A stretch of 64,000 nt of DNA from Labia minor (taxonomy: Eukaryota > Arthropoda > Insecta > Dermaptera > Spongiphoridae): positions 13,746,225-13,810,224 of the forward strand of contig OY720347.1 in the NCBI GenBank assembly GCA_963082975.1. Reading direction: 5' to 3'. Positions 12,713 to 27,332 of the stretch are shown one piece after another. Each line of letters begins with the position of its first letter. Position 1 is the first letter of the stretch. The position numbers and the translations under genes are program-made. A model generated the notes under the pieces. That model was not told where the DNA came from. It saw only the letters and a list, made by a program, of their open reading frames with translations, and made no database searches.

Positions 12713-15700
12713 CCGTATAAGAAGTTGCTTAATCTCCTCTTACCTCAAAGCCAATGAATATATAATTTTAATTAAGTAATTTAAAATTTTGTCAAAAAAA
12801 ATAAATAAAAAATAAAATAAAATAAAAAATTATGGAAAATACATTATAATGACAAGCAACACTGCAGATTTATTATATATTAAATTTAATTTCAAACATA
12901 TTTATATATGAAAAGTAAAAATAGAAATATTTATATGAATTTAGAGAAAATATAAAGAAATGTTTTAAATTAAAAAATTATAAATTATGAAATATAATTG
13001 TAGGAGACAGATATAGATATATAAGTTTGAACATAAAAATTTAAAAATATAAATTATTATTTAGGTAAATATAAAAGAAAATAAATGTTTATTTAAAATT
13101 CATATTATGAATTTTTATGAACAATTTAAAATTCAAAACAATTAATTTTTTTTTTTATTTCAAGTTGATCATTAGGTTTTAATTTAATATTATAAAAAAA
13201 GAAAAAGAAAATATTATAATCAGATGTTGGGACATTTTTATTAGCTTTCCCCACTTATCCTACACTCCCAGGGTTTTCCAGGTTAAATTTTCCTCTATCT
13301 ATTCTTGTCAACTATTCATCAAGTTACATAACTACAAACAAAGTGATTTCCAACATCTTTCATTGAACAAATGTTTAATGAAAATGTCAATTAATTAATC
13401 GAAGAAGAAAATGTATTAGTTAACCATAATTGAAACAATTTTAAATTCTTTATAAAACAAAAAATAAATAAATCCATGAAAAGAAATACTCTTGTAGAAA
13501 TTGTACTGAACTTGAAAGTTCTTCAACAATTTCAGCAATTAATTATCCAATTCCCTACCTCCTCCCAACTTTCATTTGAATCTTTTGTTGATATTTTAAA
13601 TACTAATAATAAATATTTTAATTTTAATACATTTATGAAGCAATGATATTAATAAATAAGAATTTTTATTAGAAATTTTCTTTCTCGACATCCGGACAAT
13701 TTTGTTTCATTATTAGTAAAATATTTTTGTTGTTATACTTATATATATATTATTTAATTATGAATATAATTATTCAGCTTTATTTATGTTTAGAATATGG
13801 AATATTAATAAAGTAGGTTAACGAAATTTTTTTACAAATTAACTTCCACGTATCCTTGAAATTTCATGCATCATTCGCAATGGTTCTATAACTGTGTGGT
13901 AACGTTTTAAAAGCTTTAAAAGTTCCCCAAATGAACGTACGTACGCCTTTCTTTACAATACAACTACATTAGAATTTTAGTGCCTTGAACTTGAACTGTT
14001 TTAAAAAAATTAAATATTATTTAACTAAAGAAAACTTTCAAATTGTTTATATACTTAAATAATAAATAAAATTAGCAAGAAAATATTTCATATGAATATA
14101 ATATATGAAAGTTTAATTCATTTTTATTTTATTTTATTTTATATTTATAATAATTTTGTTTGATGACCAACGTTCATTTCTTAAGTGAATATTTTAATTT
14201 CTTAATATTTTATTATGAACAATATAAAAGAGTAGAGATTACAATAAAAATATATTTATTTTTATTGAATTCTAATGGAGGTAAAAAAATCTATAAAATA
14301 ATTTTTTATTATAAATTTGATCTTTTTAATCTAGATTTTAATTCTTGTGGTTCTCATAATATTCTATTTTTTTACAATTATTATTTTAATAGCCGTTCCC
14401 AGCATCATATGATGCCGGCGGCATAAAACTCTCTTTAGAGGGACAGGCGAATTCTATCCGCACGAGATTCATTAATATTAATAATTTATAGGAAATTTTC
14501 CTTCAAATACTTACAAAACAATACAATGTTTAAATATAAAATTAATAACTTTATTCAAATCGTCGTAATATTTTTTTTTTATTTTTTTTTCAATATTTAA
14601 TAACAAAACAAAATTTTAAAAAGATGAAGTTAGTTAACAAATTAATAAATAATTTTAATAGGTTTCTTTTTATGTTTATTATGTTTAATAAATTCTCTTT
14701 TATGGTAAAAAATAATATGAATATCAAAAATTAGAATATTTCAATTTGTATTTCAATTTTTTTTTTCAACGAACTTAAGTGAGTTTATAAAATCGTTCAG
14801 TCTGTCGTTCTGTCCGACATCAAACTCAAAATTTTGAAATTCTGACTTCAGATTCGGAAAGAGCATCGAAAAGTAGTAGTGTAAAGTGCCTTTCATTTTT
14901 TGATACCCCCTCGGGAAAATGGTCAAAATGGCGTCCAAAGTTGAAATTTTTAATATTTATTATTATAGTGACGTCATTTATATTTATTCGTGACAATCAT
15001 CGATTCCAGTGAACATAAAAAAATTTTATTAATATTTATATTTAATCTTGACTTATTTATAACTTAAATTAATCCGAACTTAAGTTCGTTTTGGCAATGC
15101 AAGTTTGCGCATTCCCAGATGTTTTATTTTAAATTCTATAAGAATCGTAAATTGAAAAATTTTAAATTTGTAACTAACTTCCTAATATTACAGACATTTC
15201 ATACATACATAGATAAATACATAGGAAATTATATATATATATTGATTTATTAATAGTCATTTAGAGATTTTCCATTTATATGATTTAATTCAATTAATTT
15301 ATATAATTTATTGGATGTTTTTCTCCATTTGTTTCATTCCTCTATGAATACTTTAAATATAAAATTGTATTCGCTCATTCTTTATTTTCTATTCTTATCT
15401 TTTATTAACCAGTTTAAGTCATAACAAATGTAAATTATTATAAAAATGGAATTTGAAATCGGATCTTGTTACGGAAAGGATTAAAAATAGATGAAATTCC
15501 TGTCATGTTTCTTGAATGTGTGGTTGCGGTATTTAATGAATTCTCACCTCTAAAGGTGATAATGCAGTCTATTTTGAGAGCCACTCGTGAACAGCCTTGG
15601 CCTGCAGCAAGGGCGTCTCGAGGCGTTTCGTTGACATAGCTGGCCAGACCGCAAACAAAATTAACATAAAACGTTATTCGATTTTTTTTTTTTTTTTTAC

Positions 15701-18700
15701 TAAAGTGAATTCCCATTTACTTCCGCTAGTTTGATGGAATTAGAGCAAAAATATATAATCCATCAAATCTTACCCTGCATACCTTCCACAATAAAACATT
15801 AATCGGTTTTCCTTTCACTTGGTTAGAAACATTTGCTTCTAAGGCATCAAGCCCGGCGGAAAGGGGCATTAACGGACAAGACAATTGCCTTGAAAATGGA
15901 TTGAACAACCACGATGACGTAGGCGAGGAACGACCAAGTGGTTCCGTGATAATGTGCACCCCAAGGTGATCCCGGGTGACAGCCTTGGCTCCTTGGCTTC
16001 TGTGATCCCCATGCATGCCACGCGTGCCAGTATGACACGGCCGAGATCACTTTCCAAATTCCTCATCCGGCGCTTGACGGGGGCGTCGTCCGCCAAGGCA
16101 GCTTCGTGATCTCCAGATCACCCACTCCAGGAGCAACAACCATGAAGGCAGGTGTACGAATCATTAAACACTCGGCAATAGATAGGGCAAGGTGACCAAT
16201 CGTTTAACAACAAAACGATTGGAGAAGGGATTTGAACTGCCAGTTACGAAACAGAAACAACAACGAAATAAACATCATTCGTCATCACTAATCATTCCAT
16301 CTTGAATAAATGAAAAAACAAAAATAAAAAAAATGAACAAAACACCATCACATATCCAAGTTTAAAATTTATTCCATATTAAAAGAGATAATAAACTTTA
16401 AAATCAAAATTTTATTTTATATTGTTTTCATTTCATTAATATAATTAAAATCTTAAATTATCACTTTATACAGAAATTGTATAATACTACAATAAGTATA
16501 GTAATAATAATAAAATTATTAATAATTATGAAAGGACAGCACCTATCAATCAAAGTAGATGTGTTATATGATCAGTACATCGGATTCCCTCAGTAGCTTC
16601 CCAATTTTGATGATGTGTACCTCGTCCCCATAGAACCTAGCTAGAGAGAAATTCCTTTACCACGCCAATACTTGAAACCAGAACCACGAGGTTGAAAGAT
16701 AACCCTCATAATTCGTGAAAAGTTATTAAAAAATAAATGATAATAAAATAAATACAATAAAATGGAATAATTGAATTACATTCTGTTTTCGAATTCTTAG
16801 ACAACAAAAATCAAGAATTATTTGTATATTTGTAACTTATTAATGGAATGCAATATAGGTATTTTGATATATATACATATATATATAGGAATAGAGATTT
16901 AAACTAAATATTTGAAATAGTTAACAATTATTAAATATTTTTAAAATGAAAAATCTAATATCTAATATATTTCATAAATAAAATTATTTTATATATTTTT
17001 TTACTTTACTTTAATTTTCGCAATTAGATCTTATAGAATGCGTGATGCTGAATAAATTCTCCCCCACAAGAAACAATCTTTTGAATTCTTTGTATATTTG
17101 AATTATATAATTATAAATTATATAAGTTGCTTATATTTTGATATTTTCTTTTTATATTTATAACTTTTTTATAATAAAATTTTGTAATTGCAACTATAGA
17201 CTAGGTTTTTCTTTATATATAACATATAGCCTTTTCCTAGTTATCCTAGTTAGTAAATCAAATAAAAAAAAAATATTTCAATATTATGTAGAATGTAAAT
17301 AATGAAATTCGCTGTTAAAATAAAAATGTAAATGTATACTAATTACAACCATAAGTCATCAATTATTTGTAAAAATTATTGTAAACCCTTGTTTGTGATG
17401 TTATGGATAAAAAAATAATTTATGTATCACAAATTGATTAATAAACATACTTTTTTAAACTAAATAAATATATAAAAAAAAATGTATTGACTTCATTCTA
17501 AAGCAGTGATTCTCAACCACTTTTGTGTGCAGCGAGATTTTCAAAATGTGCCGCCAAATTTTACAAATATAAAGTTCAAAATAAGAAAAAGTACTTATTT
17601 ATTTCATAGAATATGTAAAAAAAGGTAAAATGTTTTTGCGATCAGGCTCTTAAACATTTTCGACTTTTTATCAATTTTTTTCAATATGGTTCTAAAAAAA
17701 AGGTAAAAAATATGATTAATATTATCTTTTTCTTTGTGTGCCTCCAAAGATTTAAACCGTTAAAAGTGTACCGCGGTAAAAAAAAGGTTGAGAATCATTG
17801 CTCTAAAGATATAATTATTTGTATTTTTAAAAATAATTTTAATATTATCATTATTATAAGAATTGACACAATAATTTTCATGTAACATGAGTGGGTTAGG
17901 ATAAATTTTTGATTCCCAATAGCCAGAAGATAAATGGCTGATGAATTGGTTGCCTCTCAGGCATGAGTGCACACAAATAAGACGGACATGCGATGTTCGT
18001 TGCACCGTGGAGGATTTCTCATACAAAATTGCCTCTTATGTAACAAATGACAAGGACTGTTGTTGTTCCAATCCTCAGATTAAATTGTTTTCTCAGCAGA
18101 TTAGTAATTTAGTTTTTCTTTCCTATGACCTCCCTAATGTTATCGAATAGAAAATGAAATTAAATTTTGTTTATTTATATTTTTTGTTTTGTTTTGTTTG
18201 TTTTTGAAACAATCAATATAAGTTCAAAAATAAAAATTTTATAATTATAGGTAATTATCGATCATTTTTTTTTTTAAATAATCATGATTACAAATAATAA
18301 CAATGATTCATAAGTTACTTGAATAAATAAATAAATAAATAAATAAATAAAAATCAATTCTCCTTTTCCTCCTACATGTAAATTTATTTATTTATATAGT
18401 ACTTAAATATTATTAATAATAATTTCAATTTTTTTAATATATAATTTTAATTCTATGAATAATAAACAATTCATTGATGTTATTTATGTATTTACTTAAA
18501 AATAAATTATAGGAATAATAAATACTATAGGAATAAATAAAAAGAGCTCAAATTATATTGTATTATACTCCAAATTTGATTATTTGACTAAGAAATTCAA
18601 TTATTTTTATAAACATTATATTTTTTATATAAATATAATTATCTAAATTTATTTATATTTATTTAATAAAAATTTGATAATTAATTATTAACAGAAAAAA

Positions 18701-21700
18701 AAAATAAAATCGAAGAGTTATATTTATATGTTATTTATAAAAAATATATGACAATACCAATTGTGATATATATTTTTTTAAGTACCTAGAGAGATCAATT
18801 GTTAATTTGAATGCTGTCATTGTCATTTCACCTATCTATTTATTTATTTATGTTAAATTTACTTAACCAATTGAATTAATTAATTAATTAAGTTAATTTG
18901 ATTTACAATATTTCAAAAAATTTCACTTTTGGAAAAATTAGTTTATTTATTATTCAAAATTATAATCATACCTAATCATTTGTTTAAGTAAACTGTATTT
19001 TCGAAAATTAAATTTAATTTAAGTAGATTTGAATTTTTTTTTCAACTTATTATTTAATTATATGTATTAATATATAAGTTTGGCCAAAGGGATAAGAAAT
19101 AAATAAATGCATATATTAATTTTAGTTAAAAAAAATTCTCCTCTATTTTAATAAAAAATTTATTTTCTTTTATGAAAATTATTCATTAATTTTTTTTCTA
19201 TCATTACAGTAAGAAAGGATTTTTAAAATAAATAAAAATAAAGAGATAAAATTGCTAATTATTTTTAATCAATAGCTTATCTCACTCTCTCCCTCTCTCT
19301 CGGCAGATTGATCCTTATCTTCACTTGAAAGGTAATGAATTCCTTTTTATAATCATTTTTTTAACTCATGCAAAAATATTTGCAACTCATCATGCATTCA
19401 GGTGTGTAGGTATTTTAAATCATATTACCCTATTTCAGTTCCTTTGTTAAAAAAAATATTCGTAGAAGAATGATTCGTCCGTTTCTATCTTATTATAAAT
19501 CTATATATACTTATTTATAATAAAAACAACTTATAATACAAATTAAAATATTATTTTTTTAATGGAAAAATATGTAATCGTTTTTAATGAGACTAATTTT
19601 TTTATTTTACTTTTTTTATTTGACATAAATCAAGATTCTTTCAAAATATTAATATTAATGTTTTTATTGATGTGGTTTTTGTTCCTGGTCCACATTTGAG
19701 AATGAAGAGTTTTTATTATTTTTCACAGTAAGTTTAAATGTAAAATTTAATATAAGTGATCAAAATAAAATTATATATATAAATAACAGTCTAGATCTTT
19801 CTATGACTGTACAACAAATGTTAAATGAGGCGCCTCTGGTGGCTCAGTTAAGAAATTGATTCAATATAAAATTAATAATTCTAGAAATTTTCTTACAAAA
19901 GGTGATGGCCACAGGTGCATTTAGGGAAAATTACTTGTATATTACTTTTCTATTCTGAGATCAATAAATAGATACATAAATTCAATGTTTCTAATTTACA
20001 CCTTTATTTATAATATTTTGCAAATAGGTACATTTATCTTTCTGTTTAATTGTTATTAAAATTAAAAAAAGTTAATTTCCAAGGGGGCGCTGAGTAAATT
20101 TGTTTTTGGAAAGGGGGCGCTTGGCCAAATAAGTTTGGGAACCACTGCAATAAAAGAACGTGTCATTATTAATATGGTATATAATCCATTTAAAAGTCGA
20201 AAAAAATAAAATATCCTACTTAAAAGTGATCAACAAAGAAGGAATTGAACTTATATACACTGATCCCCGTAGAGGAAGGGACCCTTTCACTATATTTTAA
20301 ATATGAACACAAAAAAAAAGGAATGTTCTAAAATACTGATTGAAATAAAATTAATTAAAACTTTTTACATACAGACTTTCAAGCAGGGATACAGGGGGCA
20401 GAGCGATGGTGGTTTGAGAAACATAATAATAATAATAAAAATACATATATATATAATATTTTGTTTTATGCTTTTATATATTAATTTTTTTCTATTGTAA
20501 TTTACAAAAAGGAAAAAAAAGGTAATTATTTACATGAGCTCCACAAGCTTTATTAATTAAACTAAAAGAGATCATGCAAAAAGTCATAAGAAAAAGTTGT
20601 TTAGAATCATACACAAGGAATAGAGCAGGGTAAGTTTCATGAACCCACCTAGCTGCGGGTGTCAACGAAATAATTACCAATTTTCCTATTCATTTTGACT
20701 ATCTTTTCTTTTATGGTTGTTGGTGGCAACACCACGGCACACTATCAGGTGGCACTATTGATGGGAGCGAGAATCAAATTCAAAATTTGGATTATATCAA
20801 CAACCTGTATCTTATCCCAACGTTGAATTCCCACAACGACTTTTCGGTTTTTTAAATTCGGTTTATTTTATTTTAGAAAATATAAACTCCGAAAAAGCGT
20901 TTAAATAACTTTGGTATGGATAAAACTATTTCTAAAATAAAATAAACCGAATTTAAAAAACCGAAAATGTCTTTAACTAACTTTAGTATGGATAAAACTA
21001 TTTCTAAAAGGTAATTATTTCGTTGATAATCGCAGCTAGGTGGGTTCATGAAACTTTCCCTGCTCTATTCCTTGTGTGTATGATTCTAAACAACTTTTTC
21101 TTATGACTTTTTGCATGATCTCTTTTAGTTTAATTAATAAAGCTTGTGGAGCTCATGTAAATAATTACCAAAAAATAAAGTGGTTATCATATGGTTATTC
21201 CATATTATTTTTCAATAGACTTACAGAATAATAATTTAATAATTACAAGAAATGAAGTAATAACATTTAAAATTATTTTTACGAAAAAAAAATTAAATAA
21301 TTTAGAATGGAATGCATATGTACGAGTATAAACATTATAGGTAAGTGATTGAAAAAAATAATTTAAATTTTAGAAATTAAATTTAATTAGATAATATATA
21401 TTTTTAGATTTATTTCTATTTATAAAAAAGTGAAAACGAAAGGGTTTTTGCCAATAAAACATAAGATAGATATAGAAAAAGGAAAATCATTGAATGGGCA
21501 TGAAAGTTTTAAATGTTGTGTGTGGTGATAATTAATTACACCACGAAGGTCAAATTACCACTTCTTCACCATAAGAAAAGGTATAAAATTCTAGAAAAGG
21601 AAAATCTTCAAAAAAAAAAAAAAGGAAAAATGCAATATTTATGAAATGTTTTATTGATTGCAAGTGTTGAAAAATATTACGTGGCCGTAAAGGGACCATC

Positions 21701-23789
21701 AATATGAAGAGACGATTGGAAAGCTGTTTTAAATTACAAACCAGTCTTTGAATAAATCAACTGTAGTGCGGGTGGAAGAGAAAGAGGGGATGGTTAAAAA
21801 AGAATAAGAAATGCAATGATCCCACGACACTTACTCTTTATAAATCTTTCTATATAAAATAAATCTTAAAAAAAAATAATAATAATTTAATTGAAATAAT
21901 TATCATTCAATAAATTTTTTTTTTAATTGTAAATTGATTAATGGAATAATAAAATCGTTAAAAGAAAGAAAAAAATTTCTTCATCAAAATAACTTTCTAA
22001 TCAATCAATATGATCAGCAAAGCTTCAACAATAAAAACTTTATTTAACGACAAGAATGATTAGAAATGATTTTTAATCTCATCCATATCAATATTCTAAA
22101 CCCATTTTGTATAATAATCCATTTCTTGGAATATTTAAAAAAAAATATTTACATATTTTAAAAATTGATAAAAATTTTCGAAAAGGTTATTTATTTATAT
22201 TAATGGTTCCCAACCTTTTTGTACCAAACGTTGTAAGACCGGCTTCATAATTCGCCCCCTAGATAAAAATTCAAAATTATCTTACCTCTTTTTTTTAGAA
22301 ACATATTGAAAAAAGCGGAAATGTTTAAAAAGCCTGATCGCAAAATCATCTGACTTTTTTTATTTTTTTTTTTTAGAAACATTGAAAAAAAGCGGAAAAG
22401 CAAAATCGCAAAATCATCTTACCTTTTTTTAGAATTGGAAATGATTTCGCCCCAAAAAAATACTATCGCCCCCCAAAATCGTATAGTCAAATAATCGCCC
22501 CCTTTGAGATATCGTCCAGGTTGGGAATCACTAATTTATATAAAAGAAGATATATATCTAAAAGTACTATGTTTATTTTATTAAAATTTTCAATTCTAAA
22601 ATTTTTTTATAGAAAAAAAATATTAAAACTCCCTCAAATACTTAAAAAGAAATTCCTTTTAAAAATATAATTTTACTATTTGTCATGATTAAAATTACAA
22701 CTAAAATACAATAATAATAAATAATAGATATAAACATGAACATTACTATTCTTGTTCATCATTCATTATCTACTAGTAGAATATTATTGTATAATTATAT
22801 TATATTAATATATATTTCGAAATTTGCAAAAAAAACATTTCTCATTAACCCTTTAAATTTAGATTTCATATAATAATTTGATTTCTGTGTTATATTTAGT
22901 TCATGGCTATTTATCTGAAAATTAAATTATGGAATTGAAAATAGAAATTTATTTATATTCAAATGAATGAAAACTAAAATTACAACACAAAAACAGGGGA
23001 GCCCTGCATCCTTTGTTAAATGAAAAAAATATTTTCACACAATTCATATTATTTCATAAGTCAAACTCGTATATTATATATATATATATGGGAATTTCAT
23101 ATAATGGCAAAAGGTTATTTAAGCCATTGTAAATAAATTTTCAGTTAATAGCCCTAAAAAGGGCTATGACTAGATGCAGGAATATACAGAGTAGTAGTAA
23201 TCAAAGCAAAACTAGATAGAATGCCAAACAACCGAGAGAGAAAATAATGGCTGGTGTCGCATTGCTTGATGCAATTTATATCAAACATCTGGACTGTCTC
23301 CACTCGACTATCTTGCAAATTTGGATTGGATAATCAAGCTTTTTTCTATATTTGAAAATTAATTAAAATTTAATTCTAACCGATCATAAGATAAAAGGTT
23401 TTTTACATAATTTTCACTGATAACATTTTATTGAAATAAGAAGGCAATCAAATAATATCAACATTGTTTTGATTGTAAATAAAACCTTTACCTTCATTTT
23501 TAAGTCAAAATTAAAAAAAAAATAATTCCGGTACTTTCAGCGATTCAATTAAGCTGATATTCTATATATAGCAGTTTTATGCAATATTTAATCATGTGAA
23601 AAACTATCAAACATATATCTTTATTTTTACGGTCAGTTTAAAGGAAAAAAATGAAAACGTGGTAGGTAATGGTCCTCTTCCGAATGAGCTACATTTCTCA
23701 AAATATGATAGAAAACTAGGAATTTCGAATAATGCCCGTGTACCAAATTTCATTATTCTAGCTCAAACCGTTTATGCGTAATCTTGTCT

Positions 23790-23870
<81 letters not shown>

Positions 23871-26800
23871 CATTTTACTCAACCTTAGTGAAAATGACTC
23901 AGGGACCTTCAAAACGTATAAAAACATAAAAATTTTGACATCGAAAATCCTTTGCGAGATAGTAAAAATCAGCCCTTTGAATTCGAAAGGGAGACCTCAT
24001 CAATTCTAACACTAACATGTGTTACTATAATAGAATTCATCATAAATTAATTTAAATTAAAATAGAACTCTTATTTCATAAATAATTTTATACAAAAATA
24101 ATATCTGCGAGAATAAAAAAATAAAAGTAAAGAAAAAATTAGTGAATGAAGGTATATTTATTTTTATGTGAATTCATCTGTGCGATTTTTCATTTATCAT
24201 TTAAAGTTCATGTATTTACTATATAGATCAACATAATAAATTAATAAACCCAGATATATATGAAATTAATTATAAATCCATATAATATTACTCTAAAACA
24301 TTTCTCTAAAGAAAGTTTTTTAATTTGTTCTACTATAATAAATGTATAAAGTTTAAAATAAGATGATCATTATTATTTTTATTATTATTATTATTTATAA
24401 AAAAACTTCATAGAACTTTCTCCTACCCCAATTTAACAACAATTGATATTCCTAGATTTGAATTAAGTTTCCCAATGAAAATTTTACATATTTATATAGT
24501 TTAAAATTAAGGTTTAATTATTTCAAAGAAATGTAATTATTATTGGTTTTGTAAATTATTAATATATAAAAAGCTTCAAATTTAAATGAATTTAAAGAAG
24601 ATTGATATGAATGTTATTCTAACTATAAAGAATTTATTTTCAATTTTATTATAAAATATATATCTTATATATAATATTTTTAATAAATAGTTAATATAAT
24701 ATGTGATGAAATAACTGAATCTATAACTATCACTAGAATTTTCTAATATTTATGAAAAAAAACAATTCTTACTAAAAATTTTGATATTAAATTTTACTTC
24801 CAACTTATTGATGGTTTAAATATAAATTATTTCTCCGATTTATCATTTGATTATAAATTTCTTTTTGTTAAACTAAATTTCACTTTTCGTCAGTTTATTA
24901 TTAATTTTAATTATTTTTTTTTCACTCCATTAATATAAAATGATGGAATTCCTATTAGTTTTTTTTTTATTTTATTATATATTTCTTTAATTCGAGTAAT
25001 TTTTCTTCCTTGAGCTTGAATTCTGCTTGAGTGACCAACCGAACAATAATTATTTTTCTAAGAATGATAAGATTTTATAATAATTTTTAGAAAAAAAAAA
25101 TAAATCAAAATATAAGTAATAAGTATTTACAAATAAATATTTTATTTTCTTGAATAATTCAAATAAGTCAAATTGATTTGATCTTATTAATTCAGATACT
25201 GTTTTTTTGTGAATTAAATATATGAGGTTGATTTAGTTGCACTCACCTTGAGAGAGGGTCAACAAAAAGAGCAACCATCGCAGTCGCCACAATAACACAG
25301 CATAAGTAGATTCCGCTGATTTCAAAGATTTCGGAATCTGGAGGCCGCGAGGCATCAGTATCAGTGCCACCCAATTGACAAAAGTTGGCACCGCAATTAA
25401 GACGAATAGCGTCCCCCTTGTGAGTGCCACCGCCGCTGCCATGGGCTCCACTGGAGAGAACTGCCAAAGGAAAACACTACACTTAAAATAAGGAATAATA
25501 TTTGATGTCATAAAGGATATATATCCTACAAATTATTTTTTTATTTTTCATTTAATCTAAATAATGTCAAAATTTTTATTTTTATTTATCAATGATATTA
25601 GCTAAACAAAAAAGAATTTTATATTCAAATCAAGTTTAAATTATTTATAATCAAACATCAAAATAATTATTACTAAATTAATCAATTGTTTGAATTATCT
25701 ATAATATATTAGGTATGTAAACAAATGAGAACTGAAGTCCTTATCTTGTCGTTTCAATATGATTTTTACTTATTCATTTAATTATTATAATTTAAATGTT
25801 ATTAAACTAAATAAAATATTAAACTAATAATTTTTATTCAGGCGATTATTATTATTCATTTGTGTTTTTTTAATTTGTTCGACACGAAACTAGATAGTAA
25901 TGAAAAGGGGTGTAGATACAATGTCTCATTTAAGGCGAATATCATGGCATCGCTTATTTTACGGCAAGTAAATTTATATTATGAATATGACAAATTCTGG
26001 GCAATTGATTAAACTTTAAAATATTAATCAAACAATATGAACATCTTGCTGAAATGTTTCGTTCATAAATTAACTAGTAAAATAGAAGAAAGAAGTTAAA
26101 AAAAATCTTATTTTCTTTCTGTCTTATTGAGTTAATTCAAAACTAAAATGACTTAATAATTTTACTATATTTTGCTATAAAAAACAAAAATCCATAAAAA
26201 TTCCAATTTAAATTAAAACTTGAGAATATCTCTTAAAATTTTCGACTAGCAGAAGATAATAAAAGAGTATATACCTAGGATGCATAAATATTTGATTTTT
26301 TTCTACTAATATTAATCTATTATCGCCTATTATTAATAATTTTGTACATTATTATTAAAAAAATTCATAAATAAAAATTTATTTATTTTTATTTTTTAAT
26401 ATATATACACTAAATATATGATATAAATACCTATATAATAATAACTAAATATTACTTATTTAATTAATAAATTAAAGAATCCAATTAATTATTAATTGAC
26501 TAAACATTATGAGATTTTAATGCGGAAAAGTCGTATAAGAATTTTATTTTAAAAAAATGAATAAAAAATAATAATTAGCATTAAATTTTCCCAACAATTT
26601 TCCTTAAAAAATCATCAATAATCCTTATAAGAATGGGTTTTTAAACTAAATAGTTAATTTAGATTATTAATACATTTATTAATTTATTTATTTTTAATAA
26701 AATAGAATTGATAATATAAATCATTAACTATTTAAAATTATTCTTTTGTAAATGTGATATTAATATAAATTTTATTTCTTATCATATAAATGTAAGAAAG

Positions 26801-27240
26801 GAAAGATATTTATTGAAAGTTCGATCATTATATATATATTTACTTTGTATAACTACATATCAAATTGTTTCATACAAGAATTTAGAACATTAATGGTGAA
26901 TCAACATATTTTTTGATAAAATACTTTTGAATTCAATTCAATCAATAATTTGAGTTTTATGTTATTTCAATGATGAAAAATATAAATTTTAAAATAGATT
27001 GATTTCTTTTCAATATATCAACCAGAATTATTATAAGAAAATAAATTATGATTTAATTTAATCGAGTTGAAAATTGTTTTTGTTTCCAAAAAAATTGGTT
27101 GGTTTTATGTTTTTTTTACTATGTTGCCAGAGATAGTATTGCGAAATTTTTGATGTTTTTATACGTTTTGAAGGTTCCTGAATCATTTTTACTAAGGTTG
27201 AGAAAAATGCCTGTGTCTTTGGGTGTGTTTGTGTGTGTGA

Positions 27241-27332
<92 letters not shown>

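Larger units (their letters stand above)
8278..25246 (-). other. Intron 2 of the UNC93-like gene (about 17 kb)
   Basis: This is bounded by the donor CAAG|GTGAGT at 25246 and the acceptor TTGTTTCAG at 8278. It is AT-rich and dominated by relic transposable elements that are annotated separately. Between them, for example 8.3-9.0, 9.7-11.3, 11.8-15.4, 18.2-19.8 and 24.0-25.2 kb, I see only low-complexity A/T sequence and scattered unassigned fragments. The GC-rich island at 15.5-16.2 kb is the one stretch that stands out as possibly functional. Confidence 0.85.

Noticed and set aside
14753..14938. 61-codon minus-strand frame in a slightly GC-richer patch
   Set aside because: Resembles an interspersed-repeat fragment more than a gene, but I found no second copy in the window to prove it.
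15726..16096. Open frames with a membrane-like stretch (AYVIVVVQSIFKAIVL) considered as an UNC93 exon
   Set aside because: Exons 2 and 3 join in phase and in family sequence without it, its position is wrong for the later helices, and the resemblance is only hydrophobic composition.
17760..18150. Overlapping plus and minus frames of 69 and 88 codons
   Set aside because: Partly inside a hAT-like element; neither strand shows a motif or credible splice sites.
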